Shown: positions 22,534 through 35,629 of the stretch, one piece after another
Numbering within the stretch: the first letter of the stretch is position 1
Layout: each line of letters begins with the position of its first letter
DNA from: Sclerodactyla briareus
Lineage: Eukaryota; Echinodermata; Holothuroidea; Dendrochirotida; Sclerodactylidae
DNA: 64,000 bases
Reading direction: 5' to 3'
Assembly: GCA_026419785.1 (NCBI GenBank)
Contig: JAODTK010000865.1
Location: 162,701-226,700 of the forward strand
The notes under the pieces: model-generated
The model's database searches: none
The model's input: only the letters and a program-made list of their open reading frames with translations
Told to the model about the DNA's origin: nothing
Program-made: the position numbers and the translations under genes

Positions 22534-23599
22534 CAGTAAAAAATAATGTAGCTTTCTAGCAATATAACGTTTTAAAGTACATGTAGGAAAATCAAAACAA
22601 AGCTGATTTAGTTCCGTTTTTTAAAACTCCAATGAGTTTCGGTGCACAATGTAACGTAGCGTAACATGTACGTTCCACTGAGAAATCCCCAAATTTTGAT
22701 TGGTTGCTTAAAAATAAGATAATATTTTAAGGATATAATGATTTAAGTTCGTTCTTAACATAACAAAATATGGTATTATGAAATGGAAATAGAACCCTAT
22801 AATTAGGTGAGAGGAGGCATTCCCTTTAGGGTAAGGCATCCTCACCACCAAACATCTTAGCAGATTCTCCCATTGCCAAGCTTACCGCGACATACTCTGT
22901 ATTAAGCAAACTGAATTGCCATCCAGACAAAAGGCATCGCGTGAAGAGGCAGGCCTTTACTCACACTTGAAGAGTTGGGGAGGGGCCAACTTCGGTGGGG
23001 ATGCAGTAAAATGGTCCACTGTTACACAATGCCTTAACTCATGTAGCTAGTAGCATGGGATGGAATCCTCGTCACACTTATTGTTTCACAACTCAATATA
23101 ACAAGATGCTCATCATAATAAAGGCGAGTCATGAAATTTATTGCCACAAATTTCATATCGCACCTTTTCTATAACCCAGCAATGACAGGTAGTTCTGTTG
23201 AAGAGTGAGACAGCGGATAGGTCCTTCCTACATAAAACGTACACTATCTGTCATATATTTACAAATCACCCATATAACTCGCCCTTGACCACCCCGCAAT
23301 GAAGTCTTTAAATTCTGGTCCGAAAACTATGGGTTTGAGCAATGACTTATTTATTGTTGGGAGAAATTGATTTCGCGAAAATTGACTGGCATTGCATGTT
23401 ACGTTGGGTGATTATAGTAGGATCGCACCACTACAACCGGACGCTCTAAATCGGATGAGCATGACATGATTCAGCTATGTCGCAGTGATCGCGTATTTTA
23501 TAACCATGAAACTTGCGAGGGATACAGTGCAATGAACAGTAGCGTAGCCAGTATACAAGATGGGAGTTATTAACCTGCATAGATGGATAAAGCCAATAG

Positions 23600-23665
23600 T
23601 GTTCCACTGATCTAAGCATTCTGAACTCAACATGTTCCACTGATCTAAGCATTCTGAACTCGACA
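23600..23665 (+). repeat. 33-bp tandem duplication
   Basis: 'tgttccactgatctaagcat' plus 'tctgaactcaaca' occurs at 23600 and 23633 with one difference. Confidence 0.9.
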
Positions 23666-23669
23666 TGTT

Positions 23670-24470
23670 TACAAGGTTTCCATTTTTCAGACTCTGACCT
23701 AGCCCCCAAACAATAGGGTTAATGTATTAATCGTGGGGATCAAGTAGGCGGCGTCTAGGACTCTAGGTATCATGTTCATAAGCTAATATTGGTCAAAAAT
23801 AGCGGTCCTGAAAGTCGGGGAATTCTGCAGTCATGTCGATATGGTGAACATGCAACTCTACCCACTGGCTGATGAAGCTCAACCTAGTAGCTAGGTTTAA
23901 TCCCAATAATAACAATGTTCCATCTCGATTGGGGTCGGTTGTTAGGTCCAGAGGTCAGCTCTGAAATGCTCGTAAACCTGATAAGTCCAAAATGCTTCGT
24001 ATGATTAAGTTAGAATTTGGTATGTAGATTATCTGTGGAGTACGAGACCACCTATGATGGTTGTTTTGTAGATGGTGGCCAAATTGTGTGGAATAACGTC
24101 GAAAATCAATTTCGGCTTATTTCAGCTTGACTCCACCTCGAGACCCCACCTGATGATGGATGAAGCTCATGATTGGTATGTGTGTTCTCCGTAATGAGCA
24201 TAGGAACCCTATTGTTTCAGGGTTGGGTTAGAGGTCTCGACAGGTCACCAGAGGTCAGAATTGGAAATCCTTGCAAAACACGATATGAAGTATAGAATGC
24301 TTGGTCTCATCAAGTGTACCGGATTTCCGTTATGTTGCCCTAATGAGATGGTACAATGGTTTTTGCTTTAAACACGATAACGGACCCACCGATGGATTAG
24401 GCTCGATTGATATGTGTTCTCCGTGATGAGAACATATACAGGGCTATCATTATATCCATTAACTGTAACT
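23670..24470. repeat. Degenerate 306-bp satellite copies
   Basis: Shows 'gatggatgaagctcat' (about 24150), 'aggaaccctattgtttcagg' (about 24200), 'aggtcaccagaggtcagaat' (about 24245) and 'aacacgataacgga' (about 24365). The left part (about 23675-23720) reads on the other strand. Confidence 0.7.
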
Positions 24471-24479
24471 CAGGACTGG

Positions 24480-25960
24480 CTTATATCCTTGATGTGGAAA
24501 TACCCTGCTGAATTTCAGTTAGGCAAATTGAATGACACTCCAAAAATCGTATTTTGAATCACCAAGTTTTCTGTAGAAATCGACCAATCTTATTTTTTTT
24601 TTTTTCTTTGCATGAATAGAGCAAATTTGGACACATTGACGACCTTCAATGATTTGATTTTGCGTCACTGAAGGTCATTCAATGTTCAAATTTACTAGAC
24701 TGAAGATAGACCATCGCCACGTGTTTTGTGAAAATCTGACGAGCTCGAAAATTTGACATGAATAGTACAGTGGCTGTACTTGCAGTTCGCCGGGGCGTGT
24801 TCCTGCGTCCTTTAGGATTCCTGGTCCTCCTGCAGTCGAGCAGTGGGCTTGGTATTCTGGGGGGGTTTGTTTTTACAAAAAAAAGGGCACTGCATCGGTT
24901 CCGATGTCCGGCTGTGAGCATTCGCGTCGACATCTTCCGCTCCCCGGTTCTTGAGAAAGTGGTCAGGTCCCTGGAGTCTATCACTTATCCGTCCTTGCGG
25001 ATGGGACGTAAAATGCGGTCCGGGAGCAGGGATTGGTGTCACTCCTGCCTCGATATCATCTGAGCACTAGTCGAGAAGAGAAGGCGAGTTGTCGCCGGTG
25101 CTCATCCACGATCAAAAATTCGGTTAGGGTTCCATAATGAGTCAAATTGGCTTCCTGAACCCGTAAAATCAAATCGAGTAAACTATCGGTAGTAGTTTTG
25201 CTAAGAATGACTCACAATGAAAGGTTAACCATATTTTCTAAGGACTGGTCAAATTGTCTCTCATCTTTGGAACCAAATTCTTGGACCCCTTCAAAATGAA
25301 AATTCTGAAGCACCACGCAGGAACCACACTAATTCTCTAATCGGAAATCGTAAGTGAGCATAAGAGGTTTTTCGAGCACAATATTTTTTAATATAGACGT
25401 GGGAACATTTGCCGAAGCAGGTCACTAACACTAAACCCAACCGTGATTACAGCAGGATCCATCGGTATGGTTCATGACAACTTTTGATAATAATACATTT
25501 TATGGAGGCCCAATATAAAGCTTCATGAGCAACAAGATGGGAAATCTAGGAGGGGAGGGGAAAGACTTTAAATTGTGATTCGAAGAAGTCAACACTCGGT
25601 GATTTGCAGATGTGTTCGGTTAGAGTGTTCAACAAGGGAGTTCCAATCGAGAAAAACATTCGCTCCCCGTCCTATGCTTGGAGATGGCGTTAAGGACTGA
25701 TTTGTTTTACGGAAGCCAAGTAAGGGGGTCATCAAGATGGGATCTGGTCGTCGGCCAAAACATCCACTGCACGCATCACGCACACACCGAGAGTCAAAAA
25801 GTGGGTCCCTGAAGGGTAGATTGATAGAGGCTCCGCAGCTTCACATGTAAACTTAAACGTCCTGTGTTAATCAATGGGATGATCAACAATTCCAATCACG
25901 TATGGTAGCCGAAAAAAAAAAAAAAAAAGAATACTATAAGTAATTGGACCAAACGTGACT
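24480..25960. other. Unassigned sequence
   Basis: Overlapping ORFs of about 100 codons on both strands at 24.68-25.06 kb lack motifs. A sat-1-like fragment lies near 24600-24720. No gene is claimed. Confidence 0.35.
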
Positions 25961-25967
25961 GAAAAAG

Positions 25968-26082
25968 TTATGTCCTCTTGTCAGTGTTGGAGGACCGAGG
26001 GTCGGCCTCGAGGAAGTTTCTGACGGCCTCGCCCACGTAGCTTCGGCTCGGCTTTTGGGCGAGGCGGACAATATTTTTTTGG
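25968..26082 (-). CDS. Possible terminal exon of an unknown - strand gene
   Basis: On the - strand, after an acceptor-like TTTATTTATTCATAG (AG at 26083-26084), a reading of about 38 codons follows: IVRLAQKPSRSYVGEAVRNF then LEADPRSSNTDKRT and a stop at 25968-25970. Third positions are strongly G/C, unlike the flanks, which hints at coding. No family is recognised and no partner exon was found. A C-terminal exon is the best guess; chance is possible. Confidence 0.3.
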
Positions 26083-27011
26083 CTATGAATAAATAAAAAA
26101 TGCCTGTGGCACGAATGATACGTTGTTTGAATTACCGTGATAACTTGAAATAACATCGCATACTCGGGTATCACCCAAAAGACGGCCGATAGAATGTACT
26201 GAAGCACTCGGCCCGGCCCGCCATGCGAGTCCCCAGTGCAAGTGCTAGAGTAGAGTGCCGGAGACTACGAGCTAGGTGGCCATAGACAACTTACATTGCT
26301 GAATGCCCTTGTCACATACATCACCGTACAGACTTTCGCATATGTTGCTAGCATTTACAATCAATTGGATCCTGCACGGCGGCGGCCACATGTGAACTCT
26401 CACTCATGGGGGCACATGCCTGTAGGCCAGCAGCACTCCCCGCCCAAAGTTATTTGGCACAAACTGCACGTACTGCCAAGCCCCCCCCCGCTGCAAAGTT
26501 GAATGTGATTCGTGTCATTCCATCCTAGAACAATTCCCAACATTGAAACGGGAGGGGTGGGGGGGGTGGCACGCCTCCGGCCATTTATCGTCCCAGCTCC
26601 AAATACGGTATCTTCGGGAAGATTGTTGCCAACATTTTTGCGGGGATTGTAGTCTCAATGATACAGGAGAGTATATCAGTCCCCGTAAATGTCGTAGTAG
26701 AGTTTGCGAGGTGAAAATCTAGTCTCTAGTGCTGAAACTGTGCCTAAAGCCTGACTACCTAAATACAAAGAATGTGGTCTGTGCTGCGATTGTGGAATGT
26801 ATTTCATCATTGAATATACATTTTATTTTGCGGGACCTTAGGCAGCATTAGGCCGAAAAGTATTGCTGTGCGATTTTGTATTTAAAAAGATTATTTAAAC
26901 CCTATTTAGTATTATCTGTCAATTAGCCCAACAGACACGTAGTCTTTACATGTAAGAAAATCAAAACCAAATTATTTTTATCCTTGACTAAAGTTCAAGG
27001 AATCTATGCAG

Positions 27012-27189
27012 TCGTGTGTGTGGTGTTGTGTGTGTGTGTTGTGTGTGTGTGTGTGTGTGTGTGTGTCGTGTGTGTGTGTGTGTGTGTGTGTTTTGTGTGT
27101 TTGGTGTGCGTGTGTGTGGTGTCTGTGTGGTGGGGGTGTGTGGTGTTGTGGTGTGTGTGTGTGTGTGTGTGTGGTTGGTGTTTGTGTGT

Positions 27190-27228
<39 letters not shown>

Positions 27229-27368
27229 TGTGTGGTGTGTGTGTGGCTGTGTGTGTGTGTGTGTGTGTGTGTTGGGTTTGTGTGTGTGTTGTGATGTGTG
27301 TATGTCTGTGGGTTTTTGTGTGTGGTGTGTGTTGTGTGGGTGTGTGTTGTGTGTGGTGTGTGTGGTGT

Positions 27369-27413
<45 letters not shown>

Positions 27414-27507
27414 TGTGTGTGTGGGTTTGTGTGTGTGTGAGTGTGTGTGGTGTGTTGTGTGTGTGTGTGTGGTGTTGTGTGTGTGTGTGTGTGTTGTGTT
27501 TGTGTGT

Positions 27508-27551
<44 letters not shown>

Positions 27552-27552
27552 G
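27012..27552 (+). repeat. Large GT microsatellite (about 540 bp)
   Basis: Almost uninterrupted GT/TG with scattered GGT and TTG variants. All long ORFs across it, on both strands, are artefacts of the repeat. It ends in 'gtgccgtgacgccctggcgt', which is the left border phrase of the 306-bp satellite. Confidence 0.98.
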
Positions 27553-27720
27553 TGCCGTGACGCCCTGGCGTGTTACACGATAACTCGACCGCCCCCACCT
27601 TGGTGGATCCAGTTCATACTTGGTCTGTGGGCTCACATAATAGAAGACAGGATCCCTATTGTTTTGGGGTCAATCAAAGGGCATCTGATGCAATGTAAAC
27701 TTCAAGGAATCCCTAAGCCT
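27553..27720 (+). repeat. 306-bp satellite unit directly after the GT tract
   Basis: Reads 'gtgacgccctgg', 'acacgataactcgaccgccc', 'ttcatacttggt' and 'ccctattgttttggggtca', matching one decayed unit in forward direction. Confidence 0.8.
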
Positions 27721-28454
27721 CTTCTTGTTGGTTTTTTTCGGTTTTGTTCTGTCGTCCCTATATAAAGAATTCTCCATCTCATCTTTGTCTAGAATTATTG
27801 CCCGGGTTTTTGTTAACATACCACGCATTCGTATATAGCGCATTACATGTAGGGAATTCTCGACGCGCTTCCACGATTGTTTGCTGTTTCGTTCGGGATC
27901 ATGGGGCCACGGACTGTTTTTGTTGAATTGAAGTCAAGATATATATTGTTCAAATGGAGTGCATCGTCTATCGTGCCTTCGGCTGGCTATAAATGTCGAT
28001 GTCTAGGAATCAATTTGTAAATTATAGTCCAGAATTCCAAAATTGCATTCAAAATAAATTTTCCACGGGAAGCTCATAGCTATCGTCACGTGGTCTACAG
28101 TACTGACAGCGAAACGACCATCCGGATACCGAAACGAACGAAGTTTTTGCATATTACTTGAACATCGATAAAATCACAAGTCCAACTTGACACAATTTTG
28201 GCTCAATCATCGGCTTTCACAAAGAAATCGCAATCTGCTGACATTGTGGGCTATTTATCCACGTTGGCAGGTGTTTGTATGCCTGAATTGTGCCTATTCT
28301 TCGCCCAAGCGGTTGTTCCCCTTTCCCTCGATTTGCAATGCAAACTTGCTTTTACTTCATAATGTGTTGGAGCAGTTTGACTCCTCATCCGCCTCGTCCT
28401 GCCAACGCCGCTTCGTGTTCTAATCAATGGACATTTCCTTGTGAATCTACTTTG

Positions 28455-28755
28455 TTTAAAATAATATAATAATATCTCAGTGCTTATCTGCGCCTTTCCA
28501 CCGAAGTGCTCAAAGCGCTTACAGATATTAACCCTGTTCATAACTGGTACGTGCACTCCGACAACCCGGAGAGTATGTGGCAGCAGCTAACACCCGCGCC
28601 GGTTGTACTCAAGTCACAGGTCCCCCATTAGCCCCTGGGTGGAGAGAGGCATGGAGATGTAGTGCTTTGCCCAAGGACAACCACAGAAAGGCTGATCGGT
28701 CTGTGGGTTCGAACTCACAATCTTACGATTAACGGTCTGAGCTTAACGACTGGGG
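28455..28755 (-). mobile_element. tRNA-derived SINE, near full length
   Basis: On the - strand an A-box-like 'agtcgttaagctcagacc' (28735-28752) is followed by B box 'gtgagttcgaaccca' (28702-28717). The body then reads 'ccttgggcaaagcactacat', and the tail has 'aagcgctttgagcactt' and an AT-rich end near 28460. The tRNA head, 'ttgggcaaag' body and 'gcgctt' tail are a common SINE plan in marine invertebrates. Confidence 0.85.
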
Positions 28756-28759
28756 GAAA

Positions 28760-30335
28760 AAAAAGCTAATCCGATCTCCTAAAAAAAAAAACAAATAGAA
28801 TATTCCCATTTCTGTTTTCTCAGTGAAAAAACTGCGTAAAAGCTTCATATCGTTCGCAAAATAGCTTTTCAAAATGCAGTGCCTCACTACCACTATAGAA
28901 GCACAGTTACAGGTCAGTCTGCGCGCGCAGCGCGCGGGAACTTTGGACAATCTGAATAAGGCCACTGTGGTCTTTGTGAGGCGCTTTTTCATATTTTTTC
29001 AGCCCACACAGTCACTTAACGGATACGTGTGTAAACGGACCTGTACTTTCGTCTTCATCGAGGATCCAAAAGTGGGGGGACATTTTGATCTGATGTCCCT
29101 CCCCCCCCATTCGAAAATTGGGGGGGGGCGTGTCCCCCCTGTCCCCCCCAGATCGCGTCCATTGGCTACTGTAATGTATTGGCTTACTTTAAACCTTTTT
29201 TCTTAGCAATATAAATGAGGTGAATGGTGCAGGTACTGATAGGCCCTGAGAAAAAATTAATACTGGTGCACTGTTTTTCCCTACTCTGTGAACAACACCC
29301 TCAAGTGTAACCCTGTGGTGGCAAAAGCCTAGGTTAATGGTGTTAATCTGCTTTGGGATGTGGTGGTACATTTGATGAGAGTATAACCTTTATATAGCAA
29401 TCTCACAAGCATCAACATTTTTTACAACTGCATTCATATTGTTTTCATTCGAGTACTGAACAAGATAAAATTGTTTGCATACAATTGTGTTTGTTCAATT
29501 TCTCATTTTTGGCTTTAACCTTTTTGGCCTCCATATATTATTCTATACTGACTATCTGTAGCCATGGGAAGACAAAACCAAATTTTTTATTTAGTCACAT
29601 TGACATTTCATGCTATAATATAATTGCCCGGCCTCGGATGCAGCGGCCTCGACTCACAACAGCTGCTCTTGTACCACCTTTGTTCCAGGTAACATTCAAG
29701 AGAGGTATGTCGACAAATGGTTCACCATTATATACAACATTGTTGACATCGGTTTTGCCCTTCTTTCTATTCCAAGTGGCTCCCGTCAAGTTCTTCAAAG
29801 ATTATAGTAACAGTTCCCGGTTCTCTACAGTATTCCGACTTGCATAATCTAGCAGCTTGCGATGTATTTATTTAGGAGAATTACCGTTCTTCTTTATTGA
29901 TAGGGGAGGGAATTCCATGAGGTAGAGGATGATAAAGTATCTTTACCAAGTAATCGTAAGCCTGTAATTTCCAACTCTGATTACAGATCCAAAATTGCTC
30001 CGAATAACACCCAGCACACACTGAGGCCTTCTCAACAGCCCGCCCAGCCCAATGTTTTCTTTGACGTAACTTCAATGTAAGCTGCTGACTATCTCTTTTT
30101 AGTGAGTGTCCCACAAAGGTGTAAGTCTGGCACTGGGCGGATCCTCTTTGTAAAATTTAGGTACAGCATTCTCCATGAGTGAATTCCATCAGCCCTTTCA
30201 CTTGCCATTTTTTCCAGTGTGCGAAGGTCTCTCTACAAGCCATAAATGTACTTCTTCGATTCGATGGCTTTGTTACAGGAGACAATCCTCAGCAAGCCAT
30301 GCGTGGCTGTACACTAGAATCTGTTTTGGGCAGGT
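28760..30335. other. Unassigned sequence
   Basis: A CG palindromic patch (GCGCGCGCAGCGCGCG, about 28921-28936) and poly-C/G tracts at 29100-29155 are seen. The ORF at 29485-29847 lacks motifs. No gene is claimed. Confidence 0.35.
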
Positions 30336-30339
30336 ATTT

Positions 30340-30670
30340 ATGTATAAAGGAAGAGCATTACAACAGAATGCCTACGCACATCATCCTCGCGATAAATCGT
30401 GAACATATAAGGATGTCGATTTGGAAATTGTCACGTGATTAATGCCGTCTGCATTGTCGACTTTTGAGGTGCATTATTACGTTTCACCAATCCTTATGAC
30501 CAGGGTCCTTATGATTAAGGTCATCTCACCTCAAAGTCGAAAAACTCTTCAATGCCACGGCCTTATCACGTGACAACCCTTCCAAAATTGCTATCCCTTA
30601 TGTTCACTTTTTCATCGTGAGATGAGTGTGTAGCATTCTGGTTATTTGCCCATTTTTTGAAGGATTCATA
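30340..30670. repeat. Long imperfect inverted repeat (MITE or fold-back)
   Basis: The left arm (about 30340-30475) and right arm (about 30527-30670) pair over more than 100 bases around a loop of about 50. Matching blocks include 'cagaatgc', 'gtgaacata-aagg', 'ttgtcacgtgat-a' and 'tcgac-tttgaggtg'. Each arm carries CACGTG (near 30434 and 30581). No clear target duplication was found, so the class is open. Confidence 0.7.
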
Positions 30671-30679
30671 TTTTTCGAA

Positions 30680-32775
30680 CTCATGCGGCGATACCACACA
30701 AGCTGCAATACCCTGCGCCAGCCGACAGGTGGCTTCGGGTCAATTTATTAGGCTTCAAAGGAAATGCATCATCTTCGATAATTTCTCATTTTCGGTGTTG
30801 TAATGTTGATCGAAAACTATTGTAACAACAGACTATAAAATTAAATTGTACAAGAACTACAAATTCACAGACCGAGTAATTAGCAAGCGATTTCCACGCT
30901 CCGTAAAATCGAAATCAAGTGCAGACGTGTTGGCAGTTAAAAACAGGTAATGGCCTCCTATCCGGCTTATTATAGTTTTACTTATGGGCAAAGAATCTTC
31001 GAGGTTATATAAAGTCTACGTCGCTTTGCCCACGATGTTTGTCATGTGTAGCAAGAAGGGACCAAAATAATCTTAGATCAAATGTATTTTACATCTGAGT
31101 GAAATGGCAATATTTTCATCACGTCAAGGAATGTACTTGGGAGATAAAGAAAAACATTTACACATTCCAGGATGGAATTTTGCCAAAGCGACTGCGTCAA
31201 GACTACAAAATGTAACCATCGCACCAAAACGACTACAATACAAGCGATTTCATCGCTCGTAAAAAATGGGAATGACATTAACAGCCATATGTGTGAAAGT
31301 CGTCATTTTCTTCTTTAAACCCAAGGTGATAGTGGATAGACGCTGATGGTAGTTTTTTTCGGACTTCCTCTCAGAACTGTGTTCATTTATTTGAGGACTG
31401 TAAAAAAAAGGAAAAAAAAAAAAACACTTTTAGAAAGAACAAATAGTTGCAATATTTATTGCGGCATGTCAGGCATTCTGTTACAAGCCTTTGATGCTTT
31501 TTCCCGGCAAAGACAAAAATAAAATAAGACACTGAGAGAAAATAAATAGTTACGTGTAAAGGCAAAACTGCTGATATGATTGACATTCAAGCAAGACCTA
31601 ACTGAGAAATTTGGTCCCTTCGTTTGTTTTACTTACCACTCTTTCCTAAACATGTTGCAGTCCAGTACACGACAATCCTTTACTACTGTATTTCCCGTTC
31701 ACATGGTATGTTTTGGGGGGGGAGGCACTGGTCCAATTTAATAGCCATGCACCTATCCAACAGCCCATTGAATCAGGAACACATCTGGATTGTTTTCCAG
31801 CAAGGCTAGACCAGTTGCCACCATATACCTAAAAAAAACCGCTGATAACTGCCTCACCGGTTTCCAACCGCCCTGATTCAACAATAGCTCATTTCTGGTG
31901 ATCATTATTGTGCTACACCTGTGCATTCACTGGTGAACTATTTACAGCTGTCACAATGGTGACCTACTGACAATGCATGCAGTAGCAGCTGTCACTGGAA
32001 CAACAAAGGAAATAGATAAACATAGAGTTGAACACACACAAAATAACACTCGGTCCTATGTACAGACAACAGAGAATAATCTGCAGCAAATGTAACTGGC
32101 TGAATGTCTGTAACGGACTTCTGATACCTTGCTATTCTGACAATTATTTACTTCCATTCAGTGAAAGCTCGCAAAACTATACATATTATACTATGCTTCA
32201 TAGAGCTATACATCACTTTCCAAATATTGGGCTCTAGATAGACAATTTGTTGACTTTCAATAATTCATTCTTAAGTATACTATTTTAAATTATACCAAGA
32301 ACACTGTAATACTGTTTTTGAAGAATAAATTTATAAATAAATTCCCCTCTGGAATGATTAGAAATACGCTGCTAGAGCCATAGCAACAGAGAAAACTAAA
32401 CACGAGATCTAGCAACCTGTACTAAGTCATGTGGAGTGACTCGGATTTTGTCTCTAAAGGCAATAAAAGCCTCACAAACCAAAAGTTCACAGACCTGTCC
32501 CGTATGAACAAGGTGGTATAATTATGCTTGCTACATGATTCAATAGGGGCCCCAACTGCTTTCATTCAGTGCACACTAAAATGATGAGAGCCTTTAAGGG
32601 TGGTGGGGGTCAGATTGTGAAAATCCTAATCTCCTTTGAAGAGGTCCTCTGGGATGGTACCTGGTGAACTCTTTAACATGTGTCTCCACTTTGTGACCCA
32701 TTCTCCAGGACCTTCCATTGCTGTTAAACCTCCCATTTGACTAGCAGATCTTTCTTTTTCTTCCAGTACCTTAGT
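30680..32775. other. Unassigned sequence
   Basis: AT-rich with short ORFs on both strands and no motif. No repeat unit is recognised. Confidence 0.35.
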
Positions 32776-32779
32776 GCAA

Positions 32780-33040
32780 TAATTGCTCCAACATACTTAC
32801 AAGAACTTGTCAGATTACTCTTGAGCCACATGCTCCCTACCCCCCTACTTACGGTCCAGTAACAAAATCTCTACTAAAGTCACATGAAGGTCCAGCTACT
32901 ATTTGACAGCTCTTCAAATTCTGTTCTCAAGACACATTTGTTCTAATTGTTGTATTTTGCTGTCCTGGTTGGTGTTCTGTCCAGCGCATCAAGACTTTTT
33001 TGTGTAAGCGCTATATAAGAACTTTATTATTATTTTCATC
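32780..33040 (+). mobile_element. Probable LINE or SINE 3'-end remnant
   Basis: A translation fragment (YLQELVR, then FDSSSNSVLKTHLF) recalls the C-terminal end of CR1/L2/Rex-type pol proteins. It is followed by 'taagcgctatataagaactt' and a TTATTATTATT tail (about 33000-33037), a typical 3' end. Confidence 0.5.
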
Positions 33041-33479
33041 TAACTGTACCATTGGCAGACCCGTCCATTTGACTATAAGATTAGACAAAAATATAAGACA
33101 ATTCCCTTCTTTCTGTAGGAGAAGCGTTTGCCCCTAAATGCTAGTAAGTGCACTCAGTGACCTAATTCTTTACTGGTGCAACTGATTATCCATTCTAGGA
33201 TCTGGCCATCTGGGGCTAGGTAAGATTCACCAACATGTCCAGGGATGTCGCTAACAACTGGTCGGTGCTGGTTAGTGTAAGCCAGCACTCGGCCCGATCA
33301 ACCTGGCACTCACAGCAAATTTAGTTCCTGCCAACCAGCACTGAGATAATAAATTCCTAGTTTTAACCCCTTACAACACAGTTGAAGGCCATATTGTCAC
33401 TTGATTAGTAAGTTGACTGCAATTGGTGCCAATTTTAACCGGCACTGAAATTTGACTATCTGGGTATCAATGGGAATTG

Positions 33480-33715
33480 GGTAAGCACAGTCGGTAGAGC
33501 CCCGGACTGCTAACCTAAAGGTTGTGAGAGTTCGAATCTCACCAGAGATCGATCAGATTTTGGGATGGGGACATGTGAGGATTCAAGTAGAACTTGCTGG
33601 CGCTGTGTTAGGCTGCTGCCGCTAGACTCCCTGGGTTTGTTGGAGCTTGTATCACTTCCTAAGATCAGAGTGAATTCTGTATTGACTGTAGACATGTCAA
33701 ATTTCAACCTTATCG
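33480..33715 (+). mobile_element. tRNA-derived SINE
   Basis: A-box-like 'agcacagtcggtagagc' (33484-33500) and B-box-like 'gagagttcgaatctcac' (33526-33542) lie at tRNA spacing, followed by an unrelated body of about 170 bases. This head resembles the one at 61.3 kb. Confidence 0.75.
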
Positions 33716-33734
33716 TCCAGGCCCTGATTTAATT

Positions 33735-33865
33735 GTGTTAACAAGATTTTCAGACTTCGACCTCAATGACCTCCGACCTAACCCAAACAATGGAGATTAG
33801 GTACTCTTATGAGGAACCCAATACCAGTATAAAACTTCAGCACCAGTGAGGTCGAGTAATCGTGC
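33735..33865 (-). repeat. 306-bp satellite fragment, reverse orientation
   Basis: The complement carries 'gcacgattactcgacctcac' and 'cccaaacaatgg'-type pieces matching the satellite unit. Confidence 0.55.
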
Positions 33866-33869
33866 CTAA

Positions 33870-35600
33870 CCAGGCTAGGCATCACATACACACACGACAC
33901 TTCCTGACTGCATAGATCCATCACAGACTCAAAAGCAAACCTAACAAATGAAGACAAAACCAGCAATCTTCTTCAACTTCTCTCAGGTGCCAAATACTGC
34001 TCATCCAACACTCAACATTGGTTCACCATGTCGAGACAAGCACTTGCAATCGTGATGCCAGCATGTGAAAACTGTAGGATTGGCCTTTGCGTGTTGAGTT
34101 GCCTACTCCCCTGCTCCAGACTATGTGGTGATCCACACCACTGTCAAGCAAGAACATTAGCAGTAGTTCTATCACACAACTAGACATTGTGAATGAACAT
34201 TAGGTAAACTTTCTGACAGCCTACACATCTGAGCAGCCACTCCATGTGAATTCCAAGCTCTATTGTGTAGACACTCGTATTCAATAAATTATCATTTGTT
34301 GTTTACATGATTAAATCGTGAGCCGACATCCTATTAATTACATTTTCAATCCATATTCCTCACATAAAGAATAGCATTAGCTCAAACTACTCAAATCACA
34401 ATACTCATTATTCAAGAAAAAATCAGTTAGTAATTGCCTAATTGTAAAGAGAACCGAGAACTCGAATAAGTTTGTCCAACCTGAATTATCTGGCTGGCCT
34501 AACAGAATTCACCTCCATACAGGTGTTTCTATACTTATTGGCCTGGCCTTGGGTGTATAGCATGACTAAACTATCAGTTAGTACTGAGCATTAATGTCCC
34601 CTGGTTCAGGCAATTGTGGGGGGGGGGGGGGGTACTGGGTACTTGTTGTAGGGGATTGGGGGTGGGGAATTTGACCAGCTTTGGGTGCTAGTCCCTGCCT
34701 GTTTCGTCATCAGTGATGGTTTCCGTTGAGGTATCTGTGTCGTTTCAAAAAACCCTGACATAGAGTACAAAAAAGCGATTCAAATTTGCCTATCATCATC
34801 ATCAAATTGTCTGCTTCCAGGGTGTCCCATTTTGGGCATGGGTAATATGTGGAACCGCATTCTGTGAGCCAAGGCACTGTCAATACCCTTGGCTATGAGA
34901 TCACGTGCACAACTCCCTATCTCCTACCCCAAAATCACAGCTAGCCACCCAAATCTATCTTCTTACAGTCATCATCATTTCACCTGACCACACCACCTCT
35001 GGACCAACCTCAATTTTTGCTAGACCCCACCCTTAACCCCATAAACTATGAGTGGAGCCCAAACCTAACCAATGCCCTGTAAGCCACCCAAAACTTCTTT
35101 CAACAAAACCAAACCCGTGCAGTCCACCCTTCTGGATGAAACTTCAAATTTTAGCTCACCTAGACGACCACGACCTTTCACTTCACCCACACATCCATCG
35201 ATCATTCTTCATCTGTTTCTATCCGGTCTCGTTAGATCTTTCACTTCCCAAGAATCACTACCATAATGCACGCAACTCCTGACACAACTGGAAAATCCTT
35301 CCCCTTTAAATGTAGGGAGAATACTCTAGTAGTCCAGTTGACTAACTAGTATTCTAAGTTAGTAGATAATAACAATAGTGAAACAGAGTGCCAATGGCAT
35401 CAGTAGCTCACCCTGTACATATCAGTAGGCCTACTGGCATTTTTCTATCAGGAATAAATGTGAATGCCTGATTGAAAGTGTAATAATACATGTCATGTGT
35501 AACAACGAGCAAGATGATATAGTTGCTAGTTTCCAATTAGTGACTATCCAGGTATTTTTAACCCCTATCAACACTCTGCAGACCATGCAGAAAAAGACAC
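33870..35600. other. Unassigned sequence
   Basis: Contains a G-run at 34617-34632 and a C-rich stretch around 34.9-35.3 kb. No credible gene. Confidence 0.35.
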
Positions 35601-35629
35601 CTTTTCGCATGATTTTATATAATGGACCT

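Noticed and set aside
26978-27765. Long ORFs of 90-210 codons on both strands over the GT tract
   Set aside because: They are translations of a dinucleotide repeat (Cys-Val or His-Thr strings) with no other content.
35052-35282. Overlapping ORFs of 64-76 codons in C-rich DNA
   Set aside because: Low-complexity Pro/Ser/Thr translations in two frames without any motif.
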